Source: Roseisolibacter agri (GTDB lineage Bacteria > Gemmatimonadota > Gemmatimonadetes > Gemmatimonadales > Gemmatimonadaceae). From it: a DNA stretch of 64,000 nucleotides. Below the pieces are notes generated by a model. The model worked only from the letters and a program-made list of their open reading frames with translations. It searched no databases and was not told the origin of the DNA. The stretch spans positions 310,001-374,000 of the forward strand of contig NZ_BRXS01000007.1 of NCBI RefSeq assembly GCF_030159095.1, in the 5' to 3' direction. This document shows positions 40,135 to 50,357 of this stretch, in pieces; the stretch's first letter is position 1; each line of letters starts with the position of its first letter. A program made the translations under genes and the position numbers.

Positions 40135-43100
40135 ATGCGCACGAGACCTCCGTCGTGGGCCAGGCGAGGGCAATCCGCCCTCGTGGCCACCACCCTCGCC
40201 GGCGCCGCCCTGGCCCTCCTACCGGTCCGCTACGCGTGGGCGCAGCAGCCGGCGGCCACGCAGTCGGCCGGCATCATCGAGGGGCGGGTCACCGAGGCCT
40301 CGACCGGCCGGCCGCTCGAGGCCGTGCAGATCCAGGTCGTCGGCACCATGCTCGGCGCCGCCACCAACGCCACCGGCGCCTTCCGCATCACGGGCGTGCC
40401 CGCGCGCGAGGTGCAGCTGCGCACGCGGTTCATCGGGTTCGCGCCGCAGACGCGCGCGGTCACCGTCGCCTCGGGCCAGACGGCGCGCGTCACCTTCGAG
40501 CTCAGCACCTCGGCGCTGCAGCTCGATCAGGTGGTCGTCACCGGCACCGGCGGCGCCGTCGAGACCAAGAAGCTCGGCAACACGATCGCCGTCGTGCAGC
40601 CGCCGCAGAACGCGCCGGTCACCACGGTCTCCGAGGTGCTGCAGGGCCGCGAGCCCGGCCTCGTCGGCCTCCCGTCGAGCGGCATGACGGGCGAGGGCGC
40701 GCGCATCCGCATCCGCGGCAACGCCAGCATCTCGCAGTCCAACGAGCCGATCATCCTCGTCGACGGCATCCGCATCAACCAGGCGGGCGGGTTCGGCGGC
40801 AACATCAGCCGCAACGGCGGCTCGCCGTCGCGCCTCGACGACATCGACCCCAGCTCCATCGAGCGCGTCGAGGTCCTCAAGGGCGCCGCGGCGGCCACGC
40901 TCTACGGCACCGAGGCGTCGAACGGCGTCATCCAGATCTTCACCAAGAAGGGCGCCGCCGGTCGGCCCGTCTGGCAGTTCGGCTTCGAGCAGAGCGCGTC
41001 GCGCTACCCGACCGACCGCCTGCCGACGAACGCCGGCTTCGCGCGCACGCAGGGCCGCGCCGACTCGCTGAGCGTCTTCTACGGCCGCACCATCCAGCCG
41101 TTCGAGGTGATCGAGCGTCGCGTGCTGGACGAGATGATCGGCACGGGCCTCGGCCAGGTCTACAACGGGCAGGTCGCGGGCGGCACGGGCACGACGCGGT
41201 ACTTCGTGTCGGGACGCTACGCGTACGAGGACGGCCCGATCAGCAAGACGCTGCAGGGCTTCACGCTCCCCACGGAGGACGTCGCGCGCCGCGCGCAGGC
41301 GACGGCGAACGTCGAGTTCCAGCCGCGGAGCAACCTCCGGATCAGCGCGCGCTCCAGCTACACGGGCGCGTTCCAGGAGACGCCGTCGAACGGCAACGAC
41401 ATCACCGGCATCATCAGCCAGGGCTTCCTGGCCAAGCCGGAGAACGCGAACTGCATCCGCGCGGTGCAGCTCGATCCCACCAAGGCGGCCACGCAGGGCG
41501 TGCGCGCGCCCGGCGAGTGCGACGGCCCGGGCAACCCGTACGGCAACGGCGCCTTCGCCACCATCCGCGAGGGCGGGCAGCTCCGCACGCGCCAGGACGT
41601 GCAGCGCTTCATCGGCGCGTTCGAGACGCAGCTGCAGCTGCCGGCCGACCTGACGCTGACCGCGATCACGGGCGTCGACATCACGGGCCAGCGCAGCACG
41701 TCGCAGCTGCCGTTCGGCAACGCGGTCGACAACCAGAACTCCACCGCGCCCAACGGCCGCCGCACCACGGACGACCTGAACGACCGCCAGATCACGGTCG
41801 ACGCGAAGGCGCGCTGGAAGCGCCAGCTGCGGCCGCAGCTCGGCATGACCCTGGACGCGGGCGTGCAGGGCTTCTTCTCGCGCACCATCAACGGCTCGGT
41901 CACGGCCGAGAACTTCCCCGGCCCCGGTCTCGAGGTCGTGAGCGCCGGCACCGTCACCACGTACCCCGAGAGCTTCCTCTCGACGGTGAACGGCGGCGTG
42001 TTCGGGCAGGCGCAGTTCGAGCTGTTCGACTGGATCTTCCCCACCATCGGCGGCCGCTACGACTACGCGAGCGCCTTCGGCACCGAGGCGCCGGGCGTGT
42101 TCTACCCGAAGTTCAGCCTCTCCGTGGTGCCGAGCGACCGCGCGTGGTACCGCGAGAGCTTCCTCGCCCGCGCGGTGCCGACGCTGCGCCTGCGCGGCGC
42201 CATCGGCCAGTCGGGCCGCCAGCCCGGCGCGTTCGATCAGTTCACGACCTTCGGCCCGATCCAGGTCGCGAACCCCACGTCGGCGAACGGCCTGATCCCG
42301 GTGAACCTCGGCAACCCCGAGCTGGCGCCCGAGGTCTCGACCGAGACGGAGCTGGGCTTCGAGGCCGGCCTGCTGAAGGATCGCCTGGGCCTCAGCGTCA
42401 CGGCGTGGAACCGCGTCGTCAACGACCTGCTCGTGCCGGTGCAGTACGCGCCGTCGGGCGGCTTCCTGCCGACGCAGCTCACGAACGTCGGGCAGATGAA
42501 GGCGCGCGGCCTCGAGCTCGCGCTCAACGCGACGGCGATGTCGCGTCCGAACCTGCAGGTGGACCTGTTCGCGAACGGCGCCTACCTCTGGCAGAAGATC
42601 ACGGACCTGGGCGGCGCGGCACCCATCAAGGTGAGCGCGGGCGGGGTGCGCTATCGGAACTTCATCCGCCAGGGCTACGCACCGGGCGCCATGTTCGGCG
42701 GCGCCATCATCAAGTCGTGCGACCTGCGGCCGTCGGGCGCCACGTACGCGTGCCTCACCGGCGACCAGGTGCCGTACGACTTCAACGGCGACAAGGTGCC
42801 CGACACGCGCGCGCAGGCGCTCACCTACCTCGCCAACGTGCCGCGCCTCGGCGCGAACGCGGGCGTCGCGGCGCTCAACCCGATCCAGGTCGACGAGACG
42901 CCGGATCCGAACAACGATCCGCTCGACAACTACCTCGGCAAGCCGATCCCCGACTGGTCGGGCGGCTTCGGCGGCACGGTCACGCTGTTCAAGCGGTGGC
43001 GCGTGAACACGCTGTTCGAGTACCGCGCGGGCAACTTCACCGTCACCAACCTCACCGGCGCCTTCAAGAACGCGCTCGGCATCGCGCTCAACTCGAAGGG

Positions 43101-43509
43101 CACCGCGACGGTCGACGCGCGACTGCAGAACCCCGCGACGACGGCCGAGCAGCGGCTGGCCGACGCGCTGACGTGGGCGAGCGACCTCAAGGCGCTCTCG
43201 CCGTACGACGGCCTCAATCAGAACGAGAGCGGGGACTTCATCCGCTGGCGCGAGCTCGGGCTCACCTACACCGCGCCGACCGCGCTCGCGGGCCGGCTGG
43301 GCGCGACGGACCTCGGCATCACAGTCGGCGTGCGCAACCTGATGCTCTTCACCAAGTACAGCGGCGTGGACCCGGAGGCCAACCAGGCCGGCCGCGGCGG
43401 CAACACGGGCGCGGGCGCGACCGTGAACCAGAACTTCGCGGAGGCGGTCGACGTGTTCGGCATGCCGCTGCAGCGTCGCTTCACCTTCGCCGTGCGCCTC
43501 GGGTACTGA
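40135..43509 (+). CDS. SusC/RagA-family TonB-linked outer-membrane protein
   Basis: Outer-membrane transporter that imports an oligosaccharide or peptide with its SusD partner. The 1124 aa begin with a signal peptide (to RYAWAQ, about 37), a CarboxypepD_reg-like domain (about 46-125), plug (about 140-270 with FILVDGIRINQ-like phrase IILVDGIRINQAGGFGG and VEVLKGAAAATLYGTEASNG) and a large barrel ending FTFAVRLGY. It starts at ATG 40135 with a strong Shine-Dalgarno. The gene is followed by susD after one base. No glycoside hydrolase or other polysaccharide-utilisation enzyme lies nearby, so the substrate is unknown. Confidence 0.95.
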   Translation: MRTRPPSWARRGQSALVATTLAGAALALLPVRYAWAQQPAATQSAGIIEGRVTEASTGRPLEAVQIQVVGTMLGAATNATGAFRITGVPAREVQLRTRFIGFAPQTRAVTVASGQTARVTFELSTSALQLDQVVVTGTGGAVETKKLGNTIAVVQPPQNAPVTTVSEVLQGREPGLVGLPSSGMTGEGARIRIRGNASISQSNEPIILVDGIRINQAGGFGGNISRNGGSPSRLDDIDPSSIERVEVLKGAAAATLYGTEASNGVIQIFTKKGAAGRPVWQFGFEQSASRYPTDRLPTNAGFARTQGRADSLSVFYGRTIQPFEVIERRVLDEMIGTGLGQVYNGQVAGGTGTTRYFVSGRYAYEDGPISKTLQGFTLPTEDVARRAQATANVEFQPRSNLRISARSSYTGAFQETPSNGNDITGIISQGFLAKPENANCIRAVQLDPTKAATQGVRAPGECDGPGNPYGNGAFATIREGGQLRTRQDVQRFIGAFETQLQLPADLTLTAITGVDITGQRSTSQLPFGNAVDNQNSTAPNGRRTTDDLNDRQITVDAKARWKRQLRPQLGMTLDAGVQGFFSRTINGSVTAENFPGPGLEVVSAGTVTTYPESFLSTVNGGVFGQAQFELFDWIFPTIGGRYDYASAFGTEAPGVFYPKFSLSVVPSDRAWYRESFLARAVPTLRLRGAIGQSGRQPGAFDQFTTFGPIQVANPTSANGLIPVNLGNPELAPEVSTETELGFEAGLLKDRLGLSVTAWNRVVNDLLVPVQYAPSGGFLPTQLTNVGQMKARGLELALNATAMSRPNLQVDLFANGAYLWQKITDLGGAAPIKVSAGGVRYRNFIRQGYAPGAMFGGAIIKSCDLRPSGATYACLTGDQVPYDFNGDKVPDTRAQALTYLANVPRLGANAGVAALNPIQVDETPDPNNDPLDNYLGKPIPDWSGGFGGTVTLFKRWRVNTLFEYRAGNFTVTNLTGAFKNALGIALNSKGTATVDARLQNPATTAEQRLADALTWASDLKALSPYDGLNQNESGDFIRWRELGLTYTAPTALAGRLGATDLGITVGVRNLMLFTKYSGVDPEANQAGRGGNTGAGATVNQNFAEAVDVFGMPLQRRFTFAVRLGY

Positions 43510-43510
43510 C

Positions 43511-44929
43511 ATGCAGAAGACCACCAGCCAGTCTCCGGGTCGCACCATGGGCCGCCTGCGCCGCGGCGCCCTCGTCGCCTGCGCCGCCGCCGGCGCGCTC
43601 AGCGCCGCCTGCAGCAACCTCCTCGACGTCGACAACCCGAACAACGTCATCGACACCGCGCTCGAGGACCCGTCGGCCGCGACGCCGCTGGCCACGGGCG
43701 CGGTGGGCCTGACGATCCGCGCGCTGAACGCGATGCTGGACGTCTACGGCACCGCGAGCGACGAGCTCGATTTCGTCGGGTCGCAGGACGGCTTCTTCCA
43801 GCTCGACGTCGGGAACGTCGGCAACCCGGGGCTGCAGTTCAGCGACAACGGGTTCCTGCAGATGTCGACGGCGCGCTACACGGGCGACCTCGCCGTGAAG
43901 CAGCTCAGCGCGTTCGACGCGAAGTCGCAGCTCGTCAACCGGAACGACCTCGCGACGAGCTACCTGTACGCCGCGATCAACTACGTCACGATCGGCGACA
44001 TGTTCGACGACTTCCCGATCGCCTCCGACCGCGCCGAGGGCGCGCCGCCGGTGGGCGAGGCGAAGATGAGCGTCGTCTACGACACCGCCGTGGCGTACCT
44101 CGACCGCGGGCTCGCCGTCGCGACCGCGACCAACAACGCGGCGCTGCGCACGCAGATCCTCGCGATGCGCGCGCGCGCCAAGTACTCGCGTGCGGTGTGG
44201 GCGAAGGTCAATCCGCCGACGCGCCAGACCGGCGCCGCGCAGCCCGTGGCGAGCCCGCTGGTGAACGACGCCGGCGCGAACGCCGACGCCACCGCCGCGC
44301 TGGCGCTCATGGGCGCCGCCGACTTCACGCTGACGGTGCAGCCCACGCCCACCGGCACCGCCGGCAACAACCTCGGCAACGACCTGAACACGCGGCGCGA
44401 GGTGCGCATCGGCCAGGCGTACGCGACGCCGGACCCCGCGGCGCAGGGCCAGAACCGCACGCTGATCGCGAACGGCCAGCCGGTCATCGCGCTCAACGAC
44501 CCGATCACGGGACAGCCCGACCTCGCGCTGCGCGCGCGCGTCAGCACGCTGATCAACGGCGGCCAGTTCCTGCCGGCGATCGTCGTCTCCGCGCGCGAGA
44601 TGCACCTGATCCTCGCCGAGGCGGCGCTGGCGCAGGGCAACACGGCGGAGTTCACGTCGCGGATCAACACGGTGCGCGCCTTCACGTCGGGGCTCGCGCC
44701 GTACACGGGCACCGGCGTGGCGCCGCAGGACCTGCTGGTGCACATGCGCCGCGTGAACCTGTTCATGCAGGGCCGCCGTCTGGCCGACATGTACCGGTTC
44801 GGGCAGCGCGACGCGCGGTGGCAGCAGACGTCGCTCGCCTACACGATGCGCGGCTGCTTCTTCCCGATCACGCAGACGGAGCGGCAGTCGAATCCCAATC
44901 AGATCCCGCGTCCGCTGTGCGAGGGATGA
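43511..44929 (+). CDS. SusD/RagB-family nutrient-binding lipoprotein
   Basis: Surface lipoprotein that caps the SusC barrel and binds substrate. The 472-aa protein has lipobox LSAAC (Cys34) and the helical SusD fold, with TPR-like segments; LNVFDYGT-like starts are absent, but MHLILAEAALAQGNTAEFTSRINTVRAF and MRRVNLFMQGRRLADMYRFG match the C-terminal SusD domain. The start ATG follows the SusC stop by one base. The stop overlaps the next lipoprotein's ATG by ATGA. Confidence 0.93.
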   Translation: MQKTTSQSPGRTMGRLRRGALVACAAAGALSAACSNLLDVDNPNNVIDTALEDPSAATPLATGAVGLTIRALNAMLDVYGTASDELDFVGSQDGFFQLDVGNVGNPGLQFSDNGFLQMSTARYTGDLAVKQLSAFDAKSQLVNRNDLATSYLYAAINYVTIGDMFDDFPIASDRAEGAPPVGEAKMSVVYDTAVAYLDRGLAVATATNNAALRTQILAMRARAKYSRAVWAKVNPPTRQTGAAQPVASPLVNDAGANADATAALALMGAADFTLTVQPTPTGTAGNNLGNDLNTRREVRIGQAYATPDPAAQGQNRTLIANGQPVIALNDPITGQPDLALRARVSTLINGGQFLPAIVVSAREMHLILAEAALAQGNTAEFTSRINTVRAFTSGLAPYTGTGVAPQDLLVHMRRVNLFMQGRRLADMYRFGQRDARWQQTSLAYTMRGCFFPITQTERQSNPNQIPRPLCEG

Positions 44930-45396
44930 GCGGCCTGAAGGCGCGCCGCCGGCGCGCGGCGCTCGTGGGGACGCTCGCCGCGCACACCCTGCTGGTGGGG
45001 TGCTACGCGCACGTCCCCGCCGCGCCCGGGTCGGTCGCGCCGGGCGCGCGCGTGCGCGTGGGCCTCACCGACGCCGGCGTGGGCGCGCTCGCGTCGTCGC
45101 TGGGCAGCAGCGTGCGCGGGCTGGAAGGGCAGGTCGAGCGTGTCGCGGGCGACACGCTCGTGCTGCGCCCCGACCGCCTGCTCACGACCGCCGACGTCGA
45201 CGTGGCGTGGAGCGGCGACGCGCTCGCGCTGCCGGCGGCGTGGCGGCAGGGCGTCGAGCGCCGGCAGCTCGCGAAGGGCCGCACCGCCGTGCTGGTGGGC
45301 GGCGGCGTCGCGCTGGTGGTCGCGCTGGTGGCCGTGCTGCGGAAGGCGGGCGAGGGCGCGGGCGGCCCGGGCGGCGGCGGGCCCACGCCCTTCTGA
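44926..45396 (+). CDS. hypothetical small lipoprotein after SusD
   Basis: A 156-aa protein with an N-terminal lipoprotein signal (lipobox VGCYA, Cys near 26). The mature part begins AHVPAAPGSVAPGARVRVGLT and has LEGQVERVAGDTLVLRPDRL. A C-terminal hydrophobic helix (about 121-138, VLVGGGVALVVALVAVL) is followed by a Gly-rich end. I recognise no family. It overlaps SusD by ATGA, so it is made with the SusCD pair, and may act with it. A strong terminator hairpin follows. Confidence 0.75.
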   Translation: MSGLKARRRRAALVGTLAAHTLLVGCYAHVPAAPGSVAPGARVRVGLTDAGVGALASSLGSSVRGLEGQVERVAGDTLVLRPDRLLTTADVDVAWSGDALALPAAWRQGVERRQLAKGRTAVLVGGGVALVVALVAVLRKAGEGAGGPGGGGPTPF

Positions 45397-45417
45397 ATCG
45401 ATGCCGTACGTGCGAGA

Positions 45418-45458
45418 CGACGCGGGGCCGGTGTCCAGTGGACACCGGCCCCGCGTCG
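45418..45458. terminator. bidirectional terminator with 20-bp stem
   Basis: Arms 45418-45437 and 45439-45458 are perfectly complementary around a central G; it would fold with a tiny loop. It lies between the convergent lipoprotein and htrA genes and is well placed to stop both. Confidence 0.85.
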
Positions 45459-45480
45459 CATCACGCGCTGCGCGGTCGCG

Positions 45481-47013
45481 TCACTGCGCCACGCGCACGT
45501 TCACCACGCGGACGCCGATCACCGGCTCCGCGGTGCCGTAGACGCGGAGGCTCACGACGTCGCCCGCCTTGAGGCCCGACAGCACGTTCTGCAGGTCGGC
45601 GGTCGTGCGCACCTTCCGCGGCGACGGGAACATCACGTCGGTGATGACGTCGCTCGGCACCAGCAGCCGGAACGCGGGGCCCGAGCGCGACACGTCCGTG
45701 ATGCGCAGGCCGCGGTCGCCCGCCGCGAGGTTCGTCTCGCGCGCGAAGTCGGCGGACACCGGCTCGACGCTGATGCCGAGCTTCACCGCCTCGCCGCGCG
45801 CGGGCTCGACGCGCGGAGCCGCGGCCCGCGCCACCGTCGGCGTCTCCTCGCGCTCCAGCAGCTTCACGCGGTAGCTCTGGCGCTTGCCGTAGCGCATCAC
45901 GTCCACGCCGACCGTCTCGCCCGGCTCGTGCGCGCGCACCACGCGCTGCAGCGTGCTCACGCGGTCCACCTCGCGGCCGTCGATGGCGACGATCACGTCG
46001 CCCGCCTGCAGCCCCGCCTTCTCCGCCGGGCTTCCCTCGGCCGGGTTGAAGCCGCGCACGATCACGCCGCGGATGCGCTCCACGCCGGCGACCTTCGCGT
46101 CCTCGGGCGACACCTCGTCGATCGAGATGCCGAGCACCGGCGCGCGCACGCGGCCGTGCTTGATGAGGTCCTCCATCACGCCGCGCGCGAGCGACACCGG
46201 GATGGCGAAGCCGTAGCCCGAGTAGAAGCCCGTGCGGCTGGCGATCGCGGAGTTGATGCCGATCACCTCGCCGCGCGAGTTGAGCAGCGGGCCGCCCGAG
46301 TTGCCGGGGTTGATCGCGGCGTCGGTCTGGATGAAGTCCGAGATGGAGTAGTTGCCGCCCAGCAGCCCGGGGAGGTCGCGGTTCGAGCGCCCCTTCGCGC
46401 TGATGATCCCGGCCGTCACCGTGAAGTCGAGGCCGAGCGGGTTGCCGACGGCCACGACCCAGTCGCCCACGCGCGTCGTCGTGTCCTCGCCGAGCACGAC
46501 GCTCGGCAGGTCGCTCCCCTCGATCTTGATGACCGCGACGTCCGTGGTCGGGTCGCCGCCGACGACCTTCGCGCTGAACTCGCGGTGGTCGGTGAGCGTC
46601 ACCTTCACGCGGTCGGCGTCGCCGACGACGTGGTTGTTGGTGAGGATGTAGCCGTCCTTCGAGACGATGAAGCCGGAGCCATCGGCCTGCACGGGCTCCT
46701 GCTGCCGCTCCTCGAACTGGCGGAAGAACTCCTCGAAGCCGGGCGGGACGCGGCCGCGGCCGTCCTGGCCGCCGCGGGCCGTGCGACGCGCGTCGCGCTC
46801 GGTCTGGATGGAGACGACGGCGGGGGTGACCTGCTCGGCGATGCGGGCGAAGCCGCCGCTGACGTCCACCTGCGCGGCGCTCACCGGCGCGACGCGCACG
46901 CCGTTCTGCGCGCCGAGGTGGCGGGTCCAGTCGAATGCGGTGGCGAACAGGACGCCACAGACGAAAGCGAACGCCACGGCCACGCCGAGGCGAACACGGG
47001 CGAGACGTGCCAT
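45481..47013 (-). CDS. periplasmic serine protease HtrA/DegP-like
   Basis: Envelope quality-control protease and chaperone. The 510-aa protein has an N-terminal hydrophobic anchor or signal (about 8-26), a trypsin-like domain with His128 (TNNHVVG), Asp158 (PTTDVAV) and Ser239 (NPGNSGGPLL), then two PDZ domains (about 290-385 and 415-505; GLQAGDVIVAIDG in the first). ATG 47013 is preferred, as the longer frame is a repeat-containing leader. Clear DegP/DegQ type; no DegS-like stress partner is present. Confidence 0.93.
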   Translation of the reverse strand: MARLARVRLGVAVAFAFVCGVLFATAFDWTRHLGAQNGVRVAPVSAAQVDVSGGFARIAEQVTPAVVSIQTERDARRTARGGQDGRGRVPPGFEEFFRQFEERQQEPVQADGSGFIVSKDGYILTNNHVVGDADRVKVTLTDHREFSAKVVGGDPTTDVAVIKIEGSDLPSVVLGEDTTTRVGDWVVAVGNPLGLDFTVTAGIISAKGRSNRDLPGLLGGNYSISDFIQTDAAINPGNSGGPLLNSRGEVIGINSAIASRTGFYSGYGFAIPVSLARGVMEDLIKHGRVRAPVLGISIDEVSPEDAKVAGVERIRGVIVRGFNPAEGSPAEKAGLQAGDVIVAIDGREVDRVSTLQRVVRAHEPGETVGVDVMRYGKRQSYRVKLLEREETPTVARAAAPRVEPARGEAVKLGISVEPVSADFARETNLAAGDRGLRITDVSRSGPAFRLLVPSDVITDVMFPSPRKVRTTADLQNVLSGLKAGDVVSLRVYGTAEPVIGVRVVNVRVAQ

Positions 47014-47133
47014 ACGGAGCAACTCGAGGTTGGTGGTCAGCGGACGTACCCGGCCCACGAGGGCAAGTTTCGCCTGGCGGCGTCGTCCGCGACAGTGAGA
47101 CAACCGGCAGCCGGGGAAGGGTTCCCTCCGGAG

Positions 47134-47216
47134 TCGTCCCGAGCGCAGCGAGGGACCTACTCTCCGGGGCGAGTGGGTCGCCACGGAAAGGAGGTCCCTC
47201 GCTGCGCTCGGGACGA
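47134..47216. repeat. 24-bp perfect inverted repeat (GGTCCCTCGCTGCGCTCGGG)
   Basis: Arms 47134-47157 and 47193-47216 match exactly as reverse complements around a 35-nt spacer. It lies in the space between htrA and the dnaK stop. The unit resembles a dispersed repeat common in several GC-rich soil bacteria. It may end dnaK transcription. Confidence 0.8.
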
Positions 47217-47240
47217 TCAGGAGCGGATCAGGCCCTCAGA

Positions 47241-49181
47241 TCACTTCTTGTCGTCCACGATCTCGTAATCGGCCTCGACCACCTCGTCGGCGGCCGCGCC
47301 CTGGGCACCCTGCGCGCCCTGGGGGCCCTGGGCGCCGGCGGACTCGCCAGCGGTCGCGCCATCCGGGCTGCCCTGCGCGCCCTGCTGCTGGTAGAACGAC
47401 TGGCCGGCCTCGCTGAACACGCGCGTCAGCTCCTCCTGCGCGCTGCGGATCTCGGCCATGTCGTCGCCGCGCAGCGCCTTGCGCGCGCGGTCCACGGCGG
47501 CGTCGATCTTCGTCTTCGTCTCGGCCGGGACCTTGTCGCCCCACTCCTTGACGTTCTTCTCCACCTCGTAGGTCAGCGAGTCGAGGCGGTTGCGCGTGTC
47601 GATCTGCTCGCGGCGCTCCTTGTCCGCCTGCGCGTTCGACTCGGCGTCCTTCACCATCCGCGAGATTTCGGCGTCCGACAGCCCGCTCGAGGCCTCGATG
47701 CGGATCTTCTGCTCCTTGCCCGTCTGCTTGTCCTTCGCGGTCACGTGCAGGATGCCGTTGGCGTCGATGTCGAAGGTGACCTCGACCTGCGGCATGCCGC
47801 GCGGAGCGGGCGGGATCCCGGTGAGCTGGAACTTGCCGATCGTCTTGTTGTAGGTCGCCAGCTCGCGCTCGCCCTGCAGCACGTGGATCTCGACCGTCGT
47901 CTGGTTGTCGTCGGCGGTGCTGAACGTCTCCGCCTTCTTGGTCGGGATCGTCGTGTTGCGCGGGATGAGCACCGTCATCACGCCGCCCAGCGTCTCGATG
48001 CCGAGCGAGAGCGGGGTGACGTCGAGGAGGAGGATGTCCTTCTGCTCGCCCGTCAGCACGCCGCCCTGGATGGCGGCGCCGATGGCGACCACCTCGTCCG
48101 GGTTGACGCCCTTGTTCGGCTCCTTGCCGAAGAACTTCTTGACCGTCTCCTGGATCTTCGGGATGCGCGTCGAGCCGCCGACGAGGATCACCTCGTCGAT
48201 CTTGTCGGGCGTCAGCCCCGCGTCCTTGAGCGCCATCTCCATCGGCGGCAGGACGCGGCCGATCAGGTCGTCCACCAGCTGCTCGAACTTGGAGCGGGAG
48301 AGCTGGTAGTTGAGGTGCTTCGGGCCCGTCTGGTCGGCGGTGATGAAGGGGAGGTTGATGTCGGTCGACTGCGTCGACGACAGCTCCATCTTCGCCTTCT
48401 CGCCGGCCTCCTTCAGGCGCTGCAGCGCCATCGGGTCCTTCGACAGGTCGATGCCCTGGTCGCGCTTGAACTCCGCCACCAGCCAGTCGATGACGCGCTG
48501 GTCGAAGTCGTCGCCGCCGAGGTGCGTGTCGCCGTTGGTCGACTTGACCTCGAAGACGCCCTCGGAGAGCTCGAGCACGGAGATGTCGTACGTGCCGCCG
48601 CCGAGGTCGAAGACGGCGATCGTCTCGTCCTTCTTCTTGTCGAGGCCATACGCGAGCGCGGCGGCCGTCGGCTCGTTGACGATGCGCAGCACGTCGAGGC
48701 CCGCGATCTTGCCGGCGTCCTTGGTGGCCTGGCGCTGCGAGTCGTTGAAGTACGCGGGCACCGTGACCACGGCCTTGCTGACCGAGTGGCCGAGGTAGTC
48801 CTCCGCGGTCTGCTTCATCTTCTGCAGGATCATCGCGGAGATCTCGGGCGGGGTATAGCGCTTGCCCTGGACCTCGACGGACGCGACGTCGTTGGCGCCC
48901 GCCTGGACCTTGTAGGGCACCTTGCGCTGCTCGTCCGCGACCTCGCTCATCTTGCGCCCCATGAAGCGCTTGATGGAGAAGACGGTGTTCTGCGGGTTGG
49001 TGACGGCCTGGCGCTTGGCGATCTGACCGACCAGGCGCTCGCCGTCCTTCGTGAAGGCGACGACCGAGGGGGTCGTCCGCCCCCCCTCGGCGTTGGGGAT
49101 GACGACCGGGTCGCCCCCTTCGAGCACGGCGACGACGGAATTGGTCGTGCCGAGGTCGATGCCGATGACTTTATCTGCCAT
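47241..49181 (-). CDS. dnaK: chaperone DnaK (Hsp70)
   Basis: ATP-driven folding chaperone. The 646-aa protein begins [19 protein letters not shown]. It has ATPase signatures ([29 protein letters not shown]), the linker [16 protein letters not shown] and a substrate domain, and ends with a Gly/Ala/Gln-rich tail finishing [11 protein letters not shown]. grpE and dnaJ are not adjacent, and no CIRCE element is visible in the 206-nt space to the divergent rhomboid gene. An alternative upstream start exists but gives a non-standard N-terminus. Confidence 0.98.
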   Translation of the reverse strand: MADKVIGIDLGTTNSVVAVLEGGDPVVIPNAEGGRTTPSVVAFTKDGERLVGQIAKRQAVTNPQNTVFSIKRFMGRKMSEVADEQRKVPYKVQAGANDVASVEVQGKRYTPPEISAMILQKMKQTAEDYLGHSVSKAVVTVPAYFNDSQRQATKDAGKIAGLDVLRIVNEPTAAALAYGLDKKKDETIAVFDLGGGTYDISVLELSEGVFEVKSTNGDTHLGGDDFDQRVIDWLVAEFKRDQGIDLSKDPMALQRLKEAGEKAKMELSSTQSTDINLPFITADQTGPKHLNYQLSRSKFEQLVDDLIGRVLPPMEMALKDAGLTPDKIDEVILVGGSTRIPKIQETVKKFFGKEPNKGVNPDEVVAIGAAIQGGVLTGEQKDILLLDVTPLSLGIETLGGVMTVLIPRNTTIPTKKAETFSTADDNQTTVEIHVLQGERELATYNKTIGKFQLTGIPPAPRGMPQVEVTFDIDANGILHVTAKDKQTGKEQKIRIEASSGLSDAEISRMVKDAESNAQADKERREQIDTRNRLDSLTYEVEKNVKEWGDKVPAETKTKIDAAVDRARKALRGDDMAEIRSAQEELTRVFSEAGQSFYQQQGAQGSPDGATAGESAGAQGPQGAQGAQGAAADEVVEADYEIVDDKK

Positions 49182-49387
49182 GAGATCCTCAGAGGGTGAG
49201 CGGCGCGGCCCGCTGCCGGGTCGGCGCGGGCCACGTGCGACAGGGAGGTGGCAGGGCAAGCCCGGGGCCCGGTATCCCTGTCACCCTGGCAGAATCGACG
49301 GGCGCGTCGCACCGCGGCCCGTGACAGATCGGCACCGGCCGCGCACTCTTGTCACGCCGCCGTCCACCGGCCCCGCATGACCATCTC

Positions 49388-50158
49388 ATGATCCCGATCA
49401 GCGACGACAACCCGACGCTGCGCACCCCGGTCGTCACCTACCTGCTGCTGGCCGCCCTCCTCGTCACGTGGGTGTGGGTGCAGGGCGCGGGAATGGAGGG
49501 CTACCAGCTCATCGCGTCGGTCTGCAACTGGGGGATGGTGCCGGGCGAGCTGACGCACCGCGTCCCGGTCGGCCTGGGCGTCCCGATGGCCCCCGACGTC
49601 GCCTGCGTCATCGACGAGGAGCGCCGGAACGTCCTCACCCCGCTGACGTCGATGTTCCTCCACGGCGGGTGGGCGCACCTGCTGGGCAACGCGGTCTACC
49701 TCTGGGTGTTCGGCAACAACGTCGAGGACTCGATGGGGCGGGGGCGCTTCCTCGCCTTCTACCTGCTGTGCGGGCTGGCCGCCGCGGCGACGCACGTCCT
49801 GCTGGAGCCGACGTCGCCCGTGCCGACCGTGGGCGCCTCGGGCGCCATCTCGGGGGTGCTGGGCGGCTACCTGCTGCTCTATCCGCGCGTGCGCGTCCGC
49901 ACCTACTTCCCGCCGATCTTCCTCTTCCACGTGCCCGCGTGGCTGATGCTGATCCTCTGGTTCGGGCAGCAGGTGCTGGCGGGGCTGCCCCAGCTGATGC
50001 AGATGCGCCCCGACGCGTCGGGCGGGGTGGCGGTGTGGGCGCACGTCGGCGGCTTCGTGGCCGGGGTGCTGCTGGTGCGGCTGTTCGAGGACCCGTCGCT
50101 GGTGCGGCGGCGCGTGACCGCGGGCGACGCGCGCGTGGTGTTCGACCCGAACGCCTGA
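49388..50158 (+). CDS. rhomboid-family intramembrane serine protease
   Basis: Cuts transmembrane substrates within the bilayer. The 256-aa protein has about six hydrophobic segments, the nucleophile in GASGAISG (Ser151) and the partner His219 in AVWAHVGGF. SMFLHGGWAHLLGN and FGNNVEDSMGRGRFL are family hallmarks. The cytosolic L1-like insert between the first TM helix and the second (about 38-85) is longer than usual. Start ATG 49388 (MIPISDDNP) is chosen for its typical beginning. The substrate is unknown. Confidence 0.92.
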   Translation: MIPISDDNPTLRTPVVTYLLLAALLVTWVWVQGAGMEGYQLIASVCNWGMVPGELTHRVPVGLGVPMAPDVACVIDEERRNVLTPLTSMFLHGGWAHLLGNAVYLWVFGNNVEDSMGRGRFLAFYLLCGLAAAATHVLLEPTSPVPTVGASGAISGVLGGYLLLYPRVRVRTYFPPIFLFHVPAWLMLILWFGQQVLAGLPQLMQMRPDASGGVAVWAHVGGFVAGVLLVRLFEDPSLVRRRVTAGDARVVFDPNA

Positions 50159-50248
50159 CCGCGGGGCGGCCCCGGAGGGTGCCGCGCGGCCAGGGGGCAT
50201 TAGCTTTCCGCGCGGCGCCGCGCGGAGTCTCGCGCGGCCCAGCCTGCC

Positions 50249-50266
50249 GTGACAGAACCGTTACGC
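50249..50266 (+). promoter_or_regulatory. candidate Pho box upstream of the DUF47-Pit operon
   Basis: GTGACAG (50249-50255), four bases, GTTACGC (50260-50266), an 11-nt period. It is 92 nt before the start of a phosphate-related operon and matches the pstS-upstream pattern in geometry and orientation to the gene. Confidence 0.5.
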
Positions 50267-50357
50267 CGCCGGCCGTGGCCGCCGATGGGCCGCGCCGACT
50301 GCTTACAGCCGCCCTCGGCCGGCCCGCGCCGGCCTCCTACCCCGAGCACCTCCCCTC

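Noticed and set aside
40219-43695. 1158-codon minus-strand frame across SusC
   Set aside because: Low-complexity Arg/Ala/Val translation without family features; the SusC gene explains the region.
49182-49387. CIRCE element before dnaK
   Set aside because: No TTAGCACTC-N9-GAGTGCTAA-like sequence is present.
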